Positions 1 to 9,889 of a DNA stretch of 22,512 bases are shown here, piece by piece (positions within the stretch are counted from its first letter, which is position 1; each line of letters begins with the position of its first letter). Under the pieces are notes generated by a model that did not search any database, had not been told where the DNA came from, and saw only the letters and a program-made list of their open reading frames with translations. Made by a program: the position numbers and the translations under genes. The stretch comes from Conidiobolus incongruus B7586 (Eukaryota > Entomophthoromycota > Entomophthoromycetes > Entomophthorales > Conidiobolaceae): the NCBI GenBank assembly GCA_000697335.1, contig JNEM01016089.1:1-22512 (forward strand). Direction: 5' to 3'.

Positions 1-20
1 AATGAAAAAAACTATTATAA

Positions 21-43
21 ATATATATATATATATATATATA
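21..43. repeat. (AT)n microsatellite
   Basis: An uninterrupted AT dinucleotide tract of 23 bases lies at the left edge of repeat copy 1. The other two copies of that repeat carry shorter, broken AT runs near the matching place (about 7428-7436 and 11141-11147), so the tract has probably grown by slippage. Confidence 0.95.
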
Positions 44-686
44 ATTCAAAACTATTTATCTTCTAATTTGTTTTGTATATATTTTTTATTTGAAATTAAT
101 AATACTTTTGAAAAATCAAGAATTAAAAATTTTCTATTTCTTTAATTCCATGGTAATATTTTATAATATAATAAATTTTTTGTTAATATATTAAAACTTT
201 ACGTTTATAGTCTAGAATTTTCCATTGTACAAGGATTGTGCCTGGTATTTGTGAGTGGATTATATTTGGAATCATGTCAGATGGTTAAAGTTAAATGATA
301 AGCAGAACTCCCAATCTGGGACAATATATAAAAATATAATTTATTAGATAAAATAACCAAATTTATCAAATTTTTATTGGATTCATTTTTGTAATCTCCA
401 TTATAAATCTTTCAAAAAATTGCCAAACTAGAACAGTCTTGAATTTAGATCTAATTACTTTGGCATATAAGATGATATTTGAGTAACAAATTTTTCTTTT
501 TGTTATACTACAAAACACAATGATTTTAAATATTTTATAGTATTATTTTTGTGTTCAAGTTATATAGAATTAATATAAATATTTTAATTGTTAAAATGTT
601 AATAGTTAAATTTAAAATATTATTATCCAAAACCAATATTATATAATCAAAAACTATATTAATAAATATACATACTGAAATAATGG

Positions 687-1020
687 GATTCTACAGATTG
701 CTAGTAGAACGTTGATAATAGAGAAAGAAGTTTGCTTGTGATTTGTTTAGTAATTTGGGTTAAGGTGTTTTAGAGTTGGCTCAGGGTTTAGTGAGCTTCA
801 TAAAAGGCTGAGGTGAAAATGAAAATGTATTCCGACAATGCATCTTTTATAGATTATTCGTTGGCCGTGGGCAGTGTATAGAAGTGTACTGGGTCTTCAG
901 AAAAATGAGAGCTTGAAGTGGTGTGACGGGTATTCAGAGGCTAAATCTCCATAAGGTAATAGATTTATGATGAAATTAATCGGTCGAGTTACTATCGAAG
1001 TAATCACAACAATACTATTA
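687..1020 (+). repeat. GC-richer terminal domain of the dispersed repeat, copy A
   Basis: About 330 bases align with 11319-11640 over their whole length, at roughly 70% identity by eye. The strongest blocks are the 15-base CTCCATAAGGTAATA core near 948-965, GCTTGAAGTGGTGTGA near 912-928, and GTGTA.AGAAGTGTA.TGGGT near 875-895. It stands out from its AT-rich surroundings in base composition. Reading frames on the minus strand are not kept open in both copies, so it is unlikely to be selected as protein. It could be a terminal or regulatory part of a mobile element, or a short non-autonomous repeat; which of these cannot be told here. Confidence 0.75.
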
Positions 1021-1350
1021 CGAAATACCTAAAGAATAATGAGTTATATTTTGATTATATGATGTATTGAATTGAATCATATAATTTCTTTAAATTATAA
1101 TAACTGAGAGTTTTAATAATCTATTACTTGAAAATTAATAAGGATGTTTTTAAATCCTAATTATTTATGTTTATCAAATATATATTAAAATAAAAATAAC
1201 TTGATTAGTTTTTAATAAAAGTTAATCATGATCTATATATTAATAGTTTGTGAATAGATATTGTTAACTTCAATATATTTTATTCATAGAATTACAAAGT
1301 TCAAAACAATACTCCAGAAAATCTCTATACATTTGTTGTTTTTTGTATAA

Positions 1351-1458
1351 AATTGTTATTCTACAATATATTTATGTGTGGAGATTGAATTGTTAGTGCG
1401 CGAAAAGGCGACAAGTCAAAGAATCATGAAGATGATCTCATTTGATTGGTTTATATAA
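1351..1458 (+). other. Short open island, possible coding remnant
   Basis: A 35-codon stop-free stretch without an ATG at its start sits in a patch with more G and C than its neighbours. It reads as a charged segment (VEIELLVREKATSQRIMKM) followed by aromatic and aliphatic residues. That resembles the third cytoplasmic loop running into TM6 of a receptor, and receptor pseudogenes lie nearby, but those are on the opposite strand. No family can be assigned; it may be chance. Confidence 0.15.
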
Positions 1459-1601
1459 ATTTAAATATTAGTTATTTTGACAGAAGGCTTACATGTTTTC
1501 CAAATAGATAAAGTAATATTTATACTTGAAATTTGATCTATTATAACAAATAATGAAACTAATTATATATCGTTATATATTAACAATTAGAGAGATATAA
1601 T

Positions 1602-1632
1602 AAATATTCAAATAATTATTATTTGAATATTT
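1602..1632. repeat. Perfect inverted repeat, 14-bp arms, 3-base loop
   Basis: Arms 1602-1615 (AAATATTCAAATAA) and 1619-1632 are exact reverse complements around a TTA loop. It lies 20 bases beyond the stop of the minus-strand receptor pseudogene at 1652. It could fold as an RNA hairpin in that gene's 3' untranslated region, extrude as a DNA cruciform, or be a chance palindrome in AT-rich DNA, although 14 perfect pairs is long for chance. Confidence 0.8.
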
Positions 1633-1651
1633 CACATCTATTAAAATAAAA

Positions 1652-2360
1652 TCAAATATCTTGGCTGAGTAGAATAATTGTAAGCAGATTTGGTATACCA
1701 ATCATAACTAGTAAAAATTGACTTATTAATTGAACATAAGGATTAACTGGGTCATTCTCAGTAATAGTCTTAAGTATAGTGATCAAAATTGGAAATAATG
1801 ATATGGTATGTGATGCACTAATAATTAAGAATTTTTGACTACTACAAATGCGGATTTTTCTACTTCTAAATTAGATAGTAATTTGGCTAATTCGTAATTT
1901 CGATATAATTGATCTAATTATAGCCCAACTCTGACTATTGCTATAGAATTAACAATAATGGCAAAAATACACACAAATCCTAATATTACATAGTAATATA
2001 TGTATACAGCTGAGGGTCATCTTTCAATAGGTCAACAGAGTAATACCCTAGTATATTGTATTCCATCTCCTGTTGTATTGCGAAGTTTAAATCTACTAGA
2101 GCAACCTTTAAGACCATTATTCCAAAAGATAAATTCCAGCACCATTGATGACTAAAGCTATAACCATATATTTTTTAACAATGATAAAACGATACCATTG
2201 CTACTGATGCCAAGCCCAACGCTATTGATGGAGGTAGAATTGATCCACTAATTTGACACAATAAACCCGTTTTGATATTAGAGGCAGTTAAGGAATAGAA
2301 GATTACACTTCCATGGAATGTATTAAATCCAAAGCTAGGTATAATTGAGTCAGGTTTCAT
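1652..2360 (-). pseudogene. Seven-transmembrane receptor pseudogene (GPCR-like), TM3-TM7 recognisable
   Basis: Decayed gene for a G-protein-coupled-receptor-like membrane protein. Reading leftward from an ATG at 2360, the first 61 codons are open. They hold an extracellular segment, then a TM3 that starts with Cys-Gln (Cys codon about 2256-2258) and runs as GSILPPSIALGLASVAMVSF, followed by Tyr-His-Cys where the sister copy has Leu-Arg-Tyr. After a stop and frame changes come a possible TM4 (MVIALVINGAGIYLLE), a TM5 (VILGFVCIFAIIVNSIAIV), a charged loop (LYRNYELAKLLSNLEVEKS), a TM6 (ISLFPILITILKTIT), an Asn/Pro-rich outer loop and a TM7 (FLLVMIGIPNLLTIILLSQ) ending at a stop at 1652. The order and spacing of segments match the copy at 3657-4551. 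TM1 and TM2 were not found upstream (2361-2600). The pieces lie in all three minus-strand frames with several stops, and no spliceable introns would bridge them, so it is called a pseudogene rather than a spliced gene. Calling it a receptor is inference from topology and the Cys/TM7 landmarks. Confidence 0.65.
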
Positions 2361-2369
2361 TCAAAATTA

Positions 2370-3650
2370 TAACTTTATTTCAACTTTGAGCTTAATAAAA
2401 GTGTACAGAATTGAAAAAAAATACCAATCCCTTAATAATAGTTGTAATTGAAAATTCAATATTATTGCATCTAAACTCGTTGTATTAATTTCCAAACTGT
2501 AATCATTTTCGTATCTTAAATGGCAACAACATGTGACTTTATACCACTTTAGATAAAAACTATCTCATTTCATGGTATGATTACAAATTTTCAATTATCA
2601 ACAATCCACATTAATTAATCAAATATATTTAGTACAATTAATAAATATTCAATCAAAAAAATTTATTCTTGTTTATGTTATGTTGAATAATTATGATACA
2701 CAATTAAATATTAGACCCGTTAAAGTTTTTTAGACTAGGTTTTATTATTCAGAATATCTATTATTCTTTCTAACATATTCTATGCGGTCCTTTTATCAAA
2801 GTTTTTCAAATCGCCTTTTACAATCATTATGATAACTTATTTTGCGAAATTTTTAGTAAACTCAATCTATTATGATCTCATAAAATCTTCATATATTTAA
2901 TAAATATTATTAATTTTATTGAGGTTTTTAAATCTAAAACATTTTGTGTTTAAATGAACCACTATTTGAATATAATTATAATAATTAAAAATCCAAATAT
3001 GATAGACAAATACTAATAGTGATATAACACAAAAATCGTTTTAGTTATGTCTGATTGGTATTAATTAAAGACCTTTACATTCTATTTCATATGAGGATTT
3101 TTAGCATAGTTTGTTGGAATACATAATATATAAATGTTAAATTAAAGTAGAAACGAATGCATTGATATTCAATGAAAATTATTTCAAAATCATTCCAATA
3201 TATTCTATTTTAGCTTAAACTTAAGAATATACTTCAAAATTAAGCACTTGAGAATTGTTTTTCTGATGCATGTTTAAAATTTAAAAAAAATATCTATAGT
3301 ATTCTTCAAGGATATATTGTTAAAATCAACAATAATATAGCACATATTTAAAATTGGAGATATTTTTTAATTCATATATTACAGAGAATTATCTCAAGAT
3401 TATATTCAAGTATATTAATAATATGAAACTTATTATGATAATTTTGATTGACAGAAATAGGGTAAGATAATATATAATAGACATTAGAAAATCTATAGCT
3501 ATTTCAATAATATTGTTATTTAGAGTTACAAGTCATTTAATAATTATTTTAATTTATATATCATTAATTTTAAATTATAACAAGTGAAAAAATTATAATT
3601 TAATAAAAATAATCAAGTATTTATTCTTTTCTTAATATATTATCAATTAA
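2370..3650. other. Intergenic AT-rich DNA between the two receptor pseudogenes
   Basis: No open stretch worth calling was seen. TM1-TM2 of the left receptor should lie within about 2361-2600, but no hydrophobic frame could be read there with confidence. Bases 2892-2976 resemble 7725-7861, as listed separately. The rest shows nothing recognisable. Confidence 0.5.
2892..2976 (+). repeat. Short segment shared with 7725-7861
   Basis: The words AATAAATATT, TTTTATTGAG, GTTTAAATGAA and TTGAATATAAT occur in the same order here and at 7725-7861. The distance between the second and third differs by some 50 bases. This suggests a diverged repeat or duplication, but composition is so biased that chance cannot be excluded without an alignment score. 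Confidence 0.4.
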
Positions 3651-3656
3651 CATCTT

Positions 3657-4551
3657 TCATTTTACTTGAGATTTTTCCAATACTAGCATAAATTCATTAT
3701 TTATTTTAGGCTGAAATGTAATAGTAATAATGGGATTGATGACAATAGTAGCGCGAGTGGAAGTATTAATGAAAGTGTCAGTAAAGGGAATCTGTTTATA
3801 TGCAATTGTAACTATTAATATCCAAGTAATAAATGTTAGCAAGGAGTTGACATTTTGTATATATGAATACTGCTAGTAGCTGAATGATTATTCCGTTTTT
3901 TGTTCCTTAATTCTCTGTAATGTATTAAAATCACCATTAGTATTGGCTTCGAGTTTCATAAGATTAAGATATTTATTTACCTTCCTTCCGATTGCGAAAT
4001 TACAAAAGGTAGTTATCCAGCATGGTATCAAAAATAGGAAAGGGTAAATCGTCAGAATTATATATGACACGGATCCTGGTGTCATATATGGCGGACATTA
4101 GATATAGGATACGCAAGGTTTAGCACCTTGAAAAATTGAGCCAGATAGAAATATTCCAACCGAGGGTGATATTGTTAATATTAAAATTGTATTACAAAAT
4201 AATAGGCTTTTTTCTATTTTAGAATTACAAACAAATATCTCAAAATGGATAGTATAATTACTGAATTGATTTCAATTCTGGGCTCCGTTTGCTGAATAAA
4301 AGGATAGGCTTGGCATTGTAGGGTTCCTGAGCTTAGCCAATTTTTGACCATAAATCAATTTGGCAAGATATAATATTAAAAACTGAACTCTATCAACAAA
4401 TTCAATAATACAGTGTAATAAAATTGATCTAATTTACATTTATTTTATATCACATTTAATAATTTATTAATATATTAAACCTAAGTTAATAAAAGATAAA
4501 TAATCAAAATATAATCCCAATTGAGTTGAAAATATAATAGATTAAAGTCAT
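3657..4551 (-). pseudogene. Seven-transmembrane receptor pseudogene (rhodopsin-like GPCR), near full length
   Basis: This is the better kept of two tandem receptor copies. From right to left, a hydrophobic TM1-like run (TLMTLIYYIFNSIGIIF) lies at 4507-4554. The next open piece, 4214-4351, is 45 codons from an ATG and carries TM3. Its Cys (residue 13) lies exactly 25 residues before Arg in SILRYLFVI, the spacing of Cys3.25 to Arg3.50 in the (D/E)RY motif of class A receptors; the acidic residue is replaced by Leu. One frame change later comes TM4 (ILILTISPSVGIFLSGSIF), a loop Cys, a stop (4098-4100), TM5 (YIILTIYPFLFLIPCWITTF) and a Lys/Glu-rich loop ending at 3888. The last piece, 3657-3842, holds TM6 (LLTFITWILIVTIAY) and TM7 (ATIVINPIITITF), with Asn-Pro as in NPxxY, then a short tail (PKINNEFMLVLEKSQVK). 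About 300 codons in all fits a receptor of usual size. At least two frame changes and one internal stop, with no usable introns, make it a pseudogene. Upstream codons to 4698 may be its N-terminus. Confidence 0.72.
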
Positions 4552-4782
4552 TAATGTCAATTTGATAATATTTAGCGTTGTATATGTGAGTAATAAATTT
4601 AAACATGTTCTTGTTAATAGATGATGCTTTGATACATGCAAATAATATTTTAGGTTGCATTTTCTATAATTTAAATATAGACTATTTTTTTGTGACAATA
4701 AAAGATATCTCTCAGAGTTTTACGCTCCTTTATAATACTATCATAATCAAACCTTGACATTTCACGTTATCTGAAAGAAGAA

Positions 4783-4896
4783 ATGACTTCCAAAGACGCT
4801 AATCCCATTATCAATTTAAACCACCATGAAACCTTTGGAACTGAAAATGACAGTTTTACAACCATTAGTATATTAATTATAATAATAAAATTTTGA
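4783..4896 (+). other. Small ORF (37 aa), uncertain
   Basis: ATG-initiated open frame preceded by purine-rich GAAAGAAGAA. It begins MTSKDANPIINLNHHETFG, has an NDS potential glycosylation site, and ends in a short hydrophobic run (ISILIIIIKF). It sits in a GC-richer patch upstream of the receptor pseudogene, on the opposite strand. It could be the N-terminal remnant of another membrane protein, but 37 codons alone support no function. Confidence 0.15.
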
Positions 4897-4949
4897 ATTA
4901 ATAGTGAATATTAATGTCAAAATATTACTTGATTGGAATTTTATTTTCC

Positions 4950-6160
4950 TTAATGCTATTTTATTTTAATTAAAATCTGATGTTTAAAACTAAAACCTTT
5001 TACTAATATGTAATTTAAAACTTAGATTCCCAGAAAAAATTAATCAGTAAATTATAAATTCTTTATTTAAAATATAAATTATGCTGATTATTTAGTAATA
5101 TTCTGTTTTAGTAAATACTATTTTCAATTTTAAATATTTACATTAATTTTCATAACTAAAAAAATTATTTAAATTTGAAACTTGATTTGAAAAGGAATAA
5201 TTAAAAAATTATAATCTTTATTTAAAAATTAGCAAATTTTTCTTATCTTCCAAATATAATGTAAATTCTAAATAAACCATTTATATAATATATAAAAAAG
5301 TCAATATTTTCAAACTATATATTATTATTTATAATTATATTTATATTAAAATATTTCTAATTACAAATTTAAAGTTAAATTTTAATATAATCAAATTTAA
5401 TATTGGTTATTAAAAGTTTTTATTTTAATATATTAATATTAAACTATAAAAATACAAAAATAATTTAAAATTTGTAAACAAGTTATAAAAAGAATAATTT
5501 ATTTAAAACCACCATATATTATTAATATTTATTATTTTGATTTAAAATCAATATAAAATAAAAATTATTTAAATATTTTAAACTAATCCTTATTATTAAT
5601 TCCTTGTTAAATAATCAAAAAAATAAGAAATATTTTTTTTATTTTAAATAATAAATTATATAAAAAATTTTATTTTAATTATATATGTATAAATGATATA
5701 TATTATAATTTAAATTTAAATTAACTAAAAAAAACATAATTTAGATATTTTATAATTTAATCAAAGCCTAAAAATTTAAATACTTATAGTTAGCCAAAAC
5801 TTATTAATATATACCTAATAACAAAGATGTTTATATTAAATCATTATCATTATTAAACTTCAAACTTTACTATAAAGGCTATTATTTAAAACCAATATAA
5901 AATGTCAAATTTAAATAAAATTATCACCCTTATAAATAATATTAAATAAATATATTACATATATATTAATATCAATTATAATTATATATTTAATAATTTT
6001 TAGTTTATTTAGTATTTAAATAAAGTTAATTAATACAAAACTTTATATTATTCTTAAAATAAAATAATTTTAAAATATTATTTTGTATAAATTAATGAAA
6101 TTTATTATTTTAAATAATATTTATAATATATTAAATATGATATATAGTTTTTTAAATATA
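4950..6160. other. Extremely AT-rich DNA, left part of the copy 2 block
   Basis: Sample 60-base lines contain only 3 to 5 G+C (for example lines starting at 5401 and 5521), about 92-95% A+T. No open frame is believable. This part probably belongs to the same element as 6160-7560, but could not be aligned to copy 3 with confidence. Confidence 0.5.
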
Positions 6161-7560
6161 AAAAATTTCAGAGTAATTGCTTTTAATTTATTTATTTTAA
6201 TTTTCTTATTCTACTATAATGTTTTTAAGTAATTAAACATTCACTTTTAAGGAAAAATTTTATTATTCAAATAAAAATTAAAAAATAAAATAATTTTATA
6301 ATTAAAATTAAATAAAAAATTAATAGATAATTTATAAAATTTAATAAAGAAAATGAAATTATTATTTTCTTATATTATTGATTAATCTTTTCGATATTTT
6401 TATAAGCTTTTGATATCTAAAATATAGTTTTTTTATTAAAGAGTAAAATTTGATTTTTTATAAACTAATTTAATTTGTTTGCAAGAATTTTTTTACGCTA
6501 GTTTTTTAATATTTTAAAATAATTATAATTACATAGGTTATAATTAGATACATATACTAGATATAATAACTCTCTTTAATATTTTTATATAAAAAATTTT
6601 TTATAGTTTTAGCTTTGTATATTTTATAATTATTATATAAATCAATAAATATCCCTAATTTATATTGAAAACATCATTTAGAAATTATTTGATTTAAAAA
6701 ATCAATATAATTTTTAAAATTAATTAATTTTTTTTTGAGATATTAAATAAAAAACTATATATTATTATAACCTATTATAATAATTAATATTTATTTATTA
6801 GAATTTATAAAAGAAATTAATTTAATATAATTAAATAATTTGTTTTATTTTAAATAAAGGATTATATAAAGAAATTAAAAATTTATTAATTATAAATATT
6901 AATTATAAAAACTTTTGTTTTTAGTTATATTTTAATAAGCATAATTTAGCTATAGCTATTTTAATTTTTTTCTAAGCTTTTATTAAGTTATAAAATATCT
7001 ATTTTATATTTTTAATAATTAATCAAAATTTAAAATTTAGTATATATAACATACTTGTATAATAATAATTAATTTGATTTGATAGTTATTTAATTAAAAT
7101 ATAAAGATATTTGTTTATATAATTTATTATTCATTAATAAATAAAAATATAATAATATAAATTAATTTTTTAAATTTTAATAAATTTAAAATATTGTCCT
7201 TTTTAACTATAAAATCATAAATTTAACAATATATGGTAGATATAGATAAAAGATTATCATTATAAATTATTTACAAGTTTTAAAGGATTTTAGTGGGTTT
7301 ATAGTTAAATTATAAAGTTATAAAAATAAAAGCCTTTAGATTATTATTATCTAGTTTAAATATGATTAAATTTAATTATAAATTTTAAAATCAAAATATT
7401 TTGATAAAAATATATCAATATAATTGAATATATATATAGTTTAAAAGAATTTTTTCTCTTAAATATATGGTATATCAATAATCTTTCAAAGTATATAATA
7501 TTTGAAAGATCAAAAATTAAAAAATTTGCCATCTTTTAATTTCTATACTAATAGAGATTA
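6160..7560 (+). repeat. AT-rich dispersed repeat, copy 2
   Basis: Collinear with 9890-11260 (copy 3) by eye. Anchor pairs, in order, are 6390-6440 with 10137-10190 (GATAT..., ATAAGCTT, CTAA, AGTTTTTT.ATTAAAG), 6841-6860 with 10557-10580, 7020-7060 with 10735-10780 (TATTTTTA, TTAATCAAA), and 7275-7370 with 11003-11085 (AAAGG.TTT, TGG, TAATGATTAGG-like, GTTTAA, TGATTAAATT). Its last part, 7445-7560, also matches copy 1 (50-170). It has fewer G and C than copy 3 at matching sites, as if it decayed further toward A+T. The GC-richer terminal domain of copies 1 and 3 is not recognisable after 7560. Family unknown. Confidence 0.55.
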
Positions 7561-7724
7561 GATTAATTTATAAAACAATTAATCTTAGTCTTTAATAAAA
7601 ACTATTTGTTAAATGTTAAAAGCTTGTTAAAAGTATTAATTTTTTTATTATGTATTAATCTTTATAATTCATATATTAATAATTTTATATAGTTTTATTT
7701 TTAATACTTTACCAATCCTAAATT

Positions 7725-7861
7725 TCTATTATAATAAATATTAATGTTTTTTATTGAGATTTTATGAATATATTAAAATAATTAATGGCACTAAAAATAA
7801 CAATTTAGAATATTTGTATTTAGCCTGTTATGTTTAAATGAATCTAATTATTGAATATAAT
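7725..7861 (+). repeat. Segment shared with 2892-2976
   Basis: Counterpart of the segment at 2892-2976, with the same ordered words (AATAAATATT, TTATTGAG, GTTTAAATGAA, TTGAATATAA). It has about 50 extra bases between the second and third words. Confidence 0.4.
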
Positions 7862-8039
7862 ATACAATGACTCACTTAATACTTCGAAATAAAAATTTTA
7901 ATTTAGGTATCAAATAAATTCTAATTTTTTACGCCCTCATTATTTTTGGCCAATTTCAATCAAAATTCAATTCAATAAATATGGCATCTAGATTTCTGGA
8001 ATTGTGATTATATATTTAATAGTCTTATTAGTTCAGAAT

Positions 8040-8174
8040 ATGGATTATTCAGCTTTTTCAGTTTCATTTTATATAATCTTGGTTTTTGAGTGTACAATAT
8101 CTTTAGAATCTTTAAAATTATCTGGTAAAATGAATAATATCGTTAATCATATTTATTCTCAATTGGACTCCTAA
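8040..8174 (+). other. Small ORF (44 aa) with hydrophobic start, uncertain
   Basis: ATG-initiated frame starting MDYSAFSVSFYIILVFECTI, so its first 20 residues could act as a signal anchor or one membrane segment. A short polar tail with a few Lys follows, then a double stop. It lies in a patch with slightly more G and C than the flanks. It matches no family that can be named; it may be a remnant of a larger membrane protein or chance. Confidence 0.15.
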
Positions 8175-8179
8175 TAGTG

Positions 8180-9080
8180 TAAAACTGTCAGAATGCTATT
8201 TATTAATAATTTAACAATTAATGAGTATACTTTGTCTATGCTTTGTAATATATTGGTTTTCATTAGGCGTCTTAAAAATTAACCAATCAATGATTATTAA
8301 AAAATCCCTGATAAAAATCATTATTTAAATTTGTTTATTAATATCTATTATCAAATTGAATATTCTTTGTTCAAGTATATGATAAATACCAAATATTTAA
8401 TTTATCAAATAAGATCAAAATTGGAATTATTTCATTTTATATTACAGTAATATTTTTTCTAGATTATTTATTCATTTTGCTTATTTGATGCTCAACATTG
8501 ATTAATCACAAATTATCCAAATTCTTGTCTAGCAGAAGATTATGATTCATTTTTCTTCATATCAATGATTAAACATGTTTAATTGATTTGGAAAAGTGTA
8601 ATCTAAGCACATTCCATTTAACATGTATATCTCATTAAAATATTATTTATGAACTTTATATTAAAAAGATATTTGATATTAGTATTAAATTTTCTTTTAA
8701 AAGTCAATTCGATTTAAAAAAAATTTCAAATTATGATAGGAATTTAGAAAATTGAAACTATGTTATTATTTTACCATTTGAGATTTTCAAGATTCTCCCA
8801 ATATTGAATGATTGATTACATGTAATATCTGACAATTTTCTTACAGCTTTGATAAACAAAAATAAAAGATGGTGCCTTTAATAGATTTACCAAAAATTTC
8901 CTTGTGAATTAATATTTATTGTATTATAATATATATAATCCAATTAATCCCAATATACATTGCATTAAAAAGAAATGCGATACATCCAATAACTGTCTAA
9001 TCATAACTAAATACAATCTGTACATTAATTATAATCTAATTTAGTATTGATAAGCTATTATTTTTTTAATTTTATATATC
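8180..9080. other. AT-rich intergenic DNA
   Basis: No supported gene or RNA was seen. The patch around 8870-8900 is slightly richer in G and C but opens no frame longer than about 30 codons. Confidence 0.4.
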
Positions 9081-9599
9081 ATTGGCTCCAAATTAAAACC
9101 AATTCAGCTTGATACCTGAGGTGATATAGAAAAAGATCAACAAAAAACCATGCGGAAACTTATAGCCAAATACGTTATATAATTTTATTTAATTTAATAA
9201 ATGATTGTATTCGGTATCTTGCTTATAAAAATGAATATAATACTTTTAATTTTAATTGGAAATATAATAATATATCAATCTCTCATTATAAGAAATAAAT
9301 TTTGCAAATTGGTTAATACTTTTGATATAAATTTATGGCAAAATTAAGGTTTATGTCAATCATTACAATGATTTTTCAAGTTCATACCTATTGCTTTGAT
9401 GTAGTTGGGTTGTATTAGGAAAATCAAATAAGTGTAAATATTTAATTATTCAAAATTTTTGAGAATTCGAAATGTTATTGATTTAAAATAATTTCTAATT
9501 GATATTATCAAACCAATTATTTTATAGATTATTTTTTAAATTTCCTAAATATATATTTTTACAAAAAATATTTAAAAAAATTAATTTATTGGAGCCAAT
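9081..9599. mobile_element. Possible MITE-like segment bounded by 11-bp inverted repeats
   Basis: ATTGGCTCCAA at 9081-9091 recurs as its exact reverse complement at 9589-9599, giving a 519-base span. The inner bases stay AT-rich and partly complementary (ATTAA against TTAATTTA). The arms hold five G/C bases in very AT-rich DNA, so chance is less likely than for most palindromes here. No clear target-site duplication flanks it and no coding frame lies inside. It may be a short non-autonomous DNA transposon, but the evidence is thin. Confidence 0.25.
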
Positions 9600-9889
9600 A
9601 ATCTTGTTAAGAATATAAAACTAATAATACAATATATTATTCAGAGCTAAATATTTCATATACCTACAATTAAAATATATAATTTCGACTTGATAAATAG
9701 AATTCTTATAAGTAAATTTTTTATTAAGAGAATATTTAATTAATCAAACTTGAAAATATAAATGAGTGTATATATAATATGAATCTTATATAGTGAGAGT
9801 TTTTTTAAAATATATTTATTAGCAATCAACTAAGGTAATAAATATTTTACTAAAATATATCTCTCTATAATCATTAATTATGATTCTAA

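Larger units (their letters stand above)
1..1070 (+). repeat. AT-rich dispersed repeat, copy 1 (right part; cut by window edge)
   Basis: Bases 50-170 align by eye with 7445-7560 (copy 2) and 11155-11260 (copy 3). All three run through the same order of short words: a CTT-rich stretch, GTATAT, a TTTGAAA/TTTAAAA word, then an AATTAAAAATTT-like word and TTTCTTTAATT-like bases. The copy ends in a GC-richer 330-base domain (687-1020) matched by 11319-11640 in copy 3; weaker similarity continues to about 1070. Between about 200 and 640 copy 1 has several hundred bases that copy 3 lacks, perhaps an insertion. The family is not recognised: no reverse transcriptase, transposase or clear terminal repeat is readable. 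All three copies lie in the same orientation. Strand is arbitrary. Confidence 0.6.

Noticed and set aside
687-1020. Pol III promoter boxes (SINE or tRNA-derived origin)
   Set aside because: An A-box-like TTGGCTCAGGG and a B-box-like GGTCGAGTT occur, but they lie about 200 bases apart, match poorly and are not kept in copy B.
4098-4216. Explaining the receptor frame breaks by introns
   Set aside because: The only GT...AG pair spanning the TM3-TM4 break is 15 bases long, and no donor/acceptor pair removes the stop between TM4 and TM5.
7481-7510. Hairpin with 10-bp perfect arms (ATCTTTCAAA)
   Set aside because: It lies in repeat copy 2, and the matching bases in copies 1 and 3 do not pair, so it is not a conserved structure.
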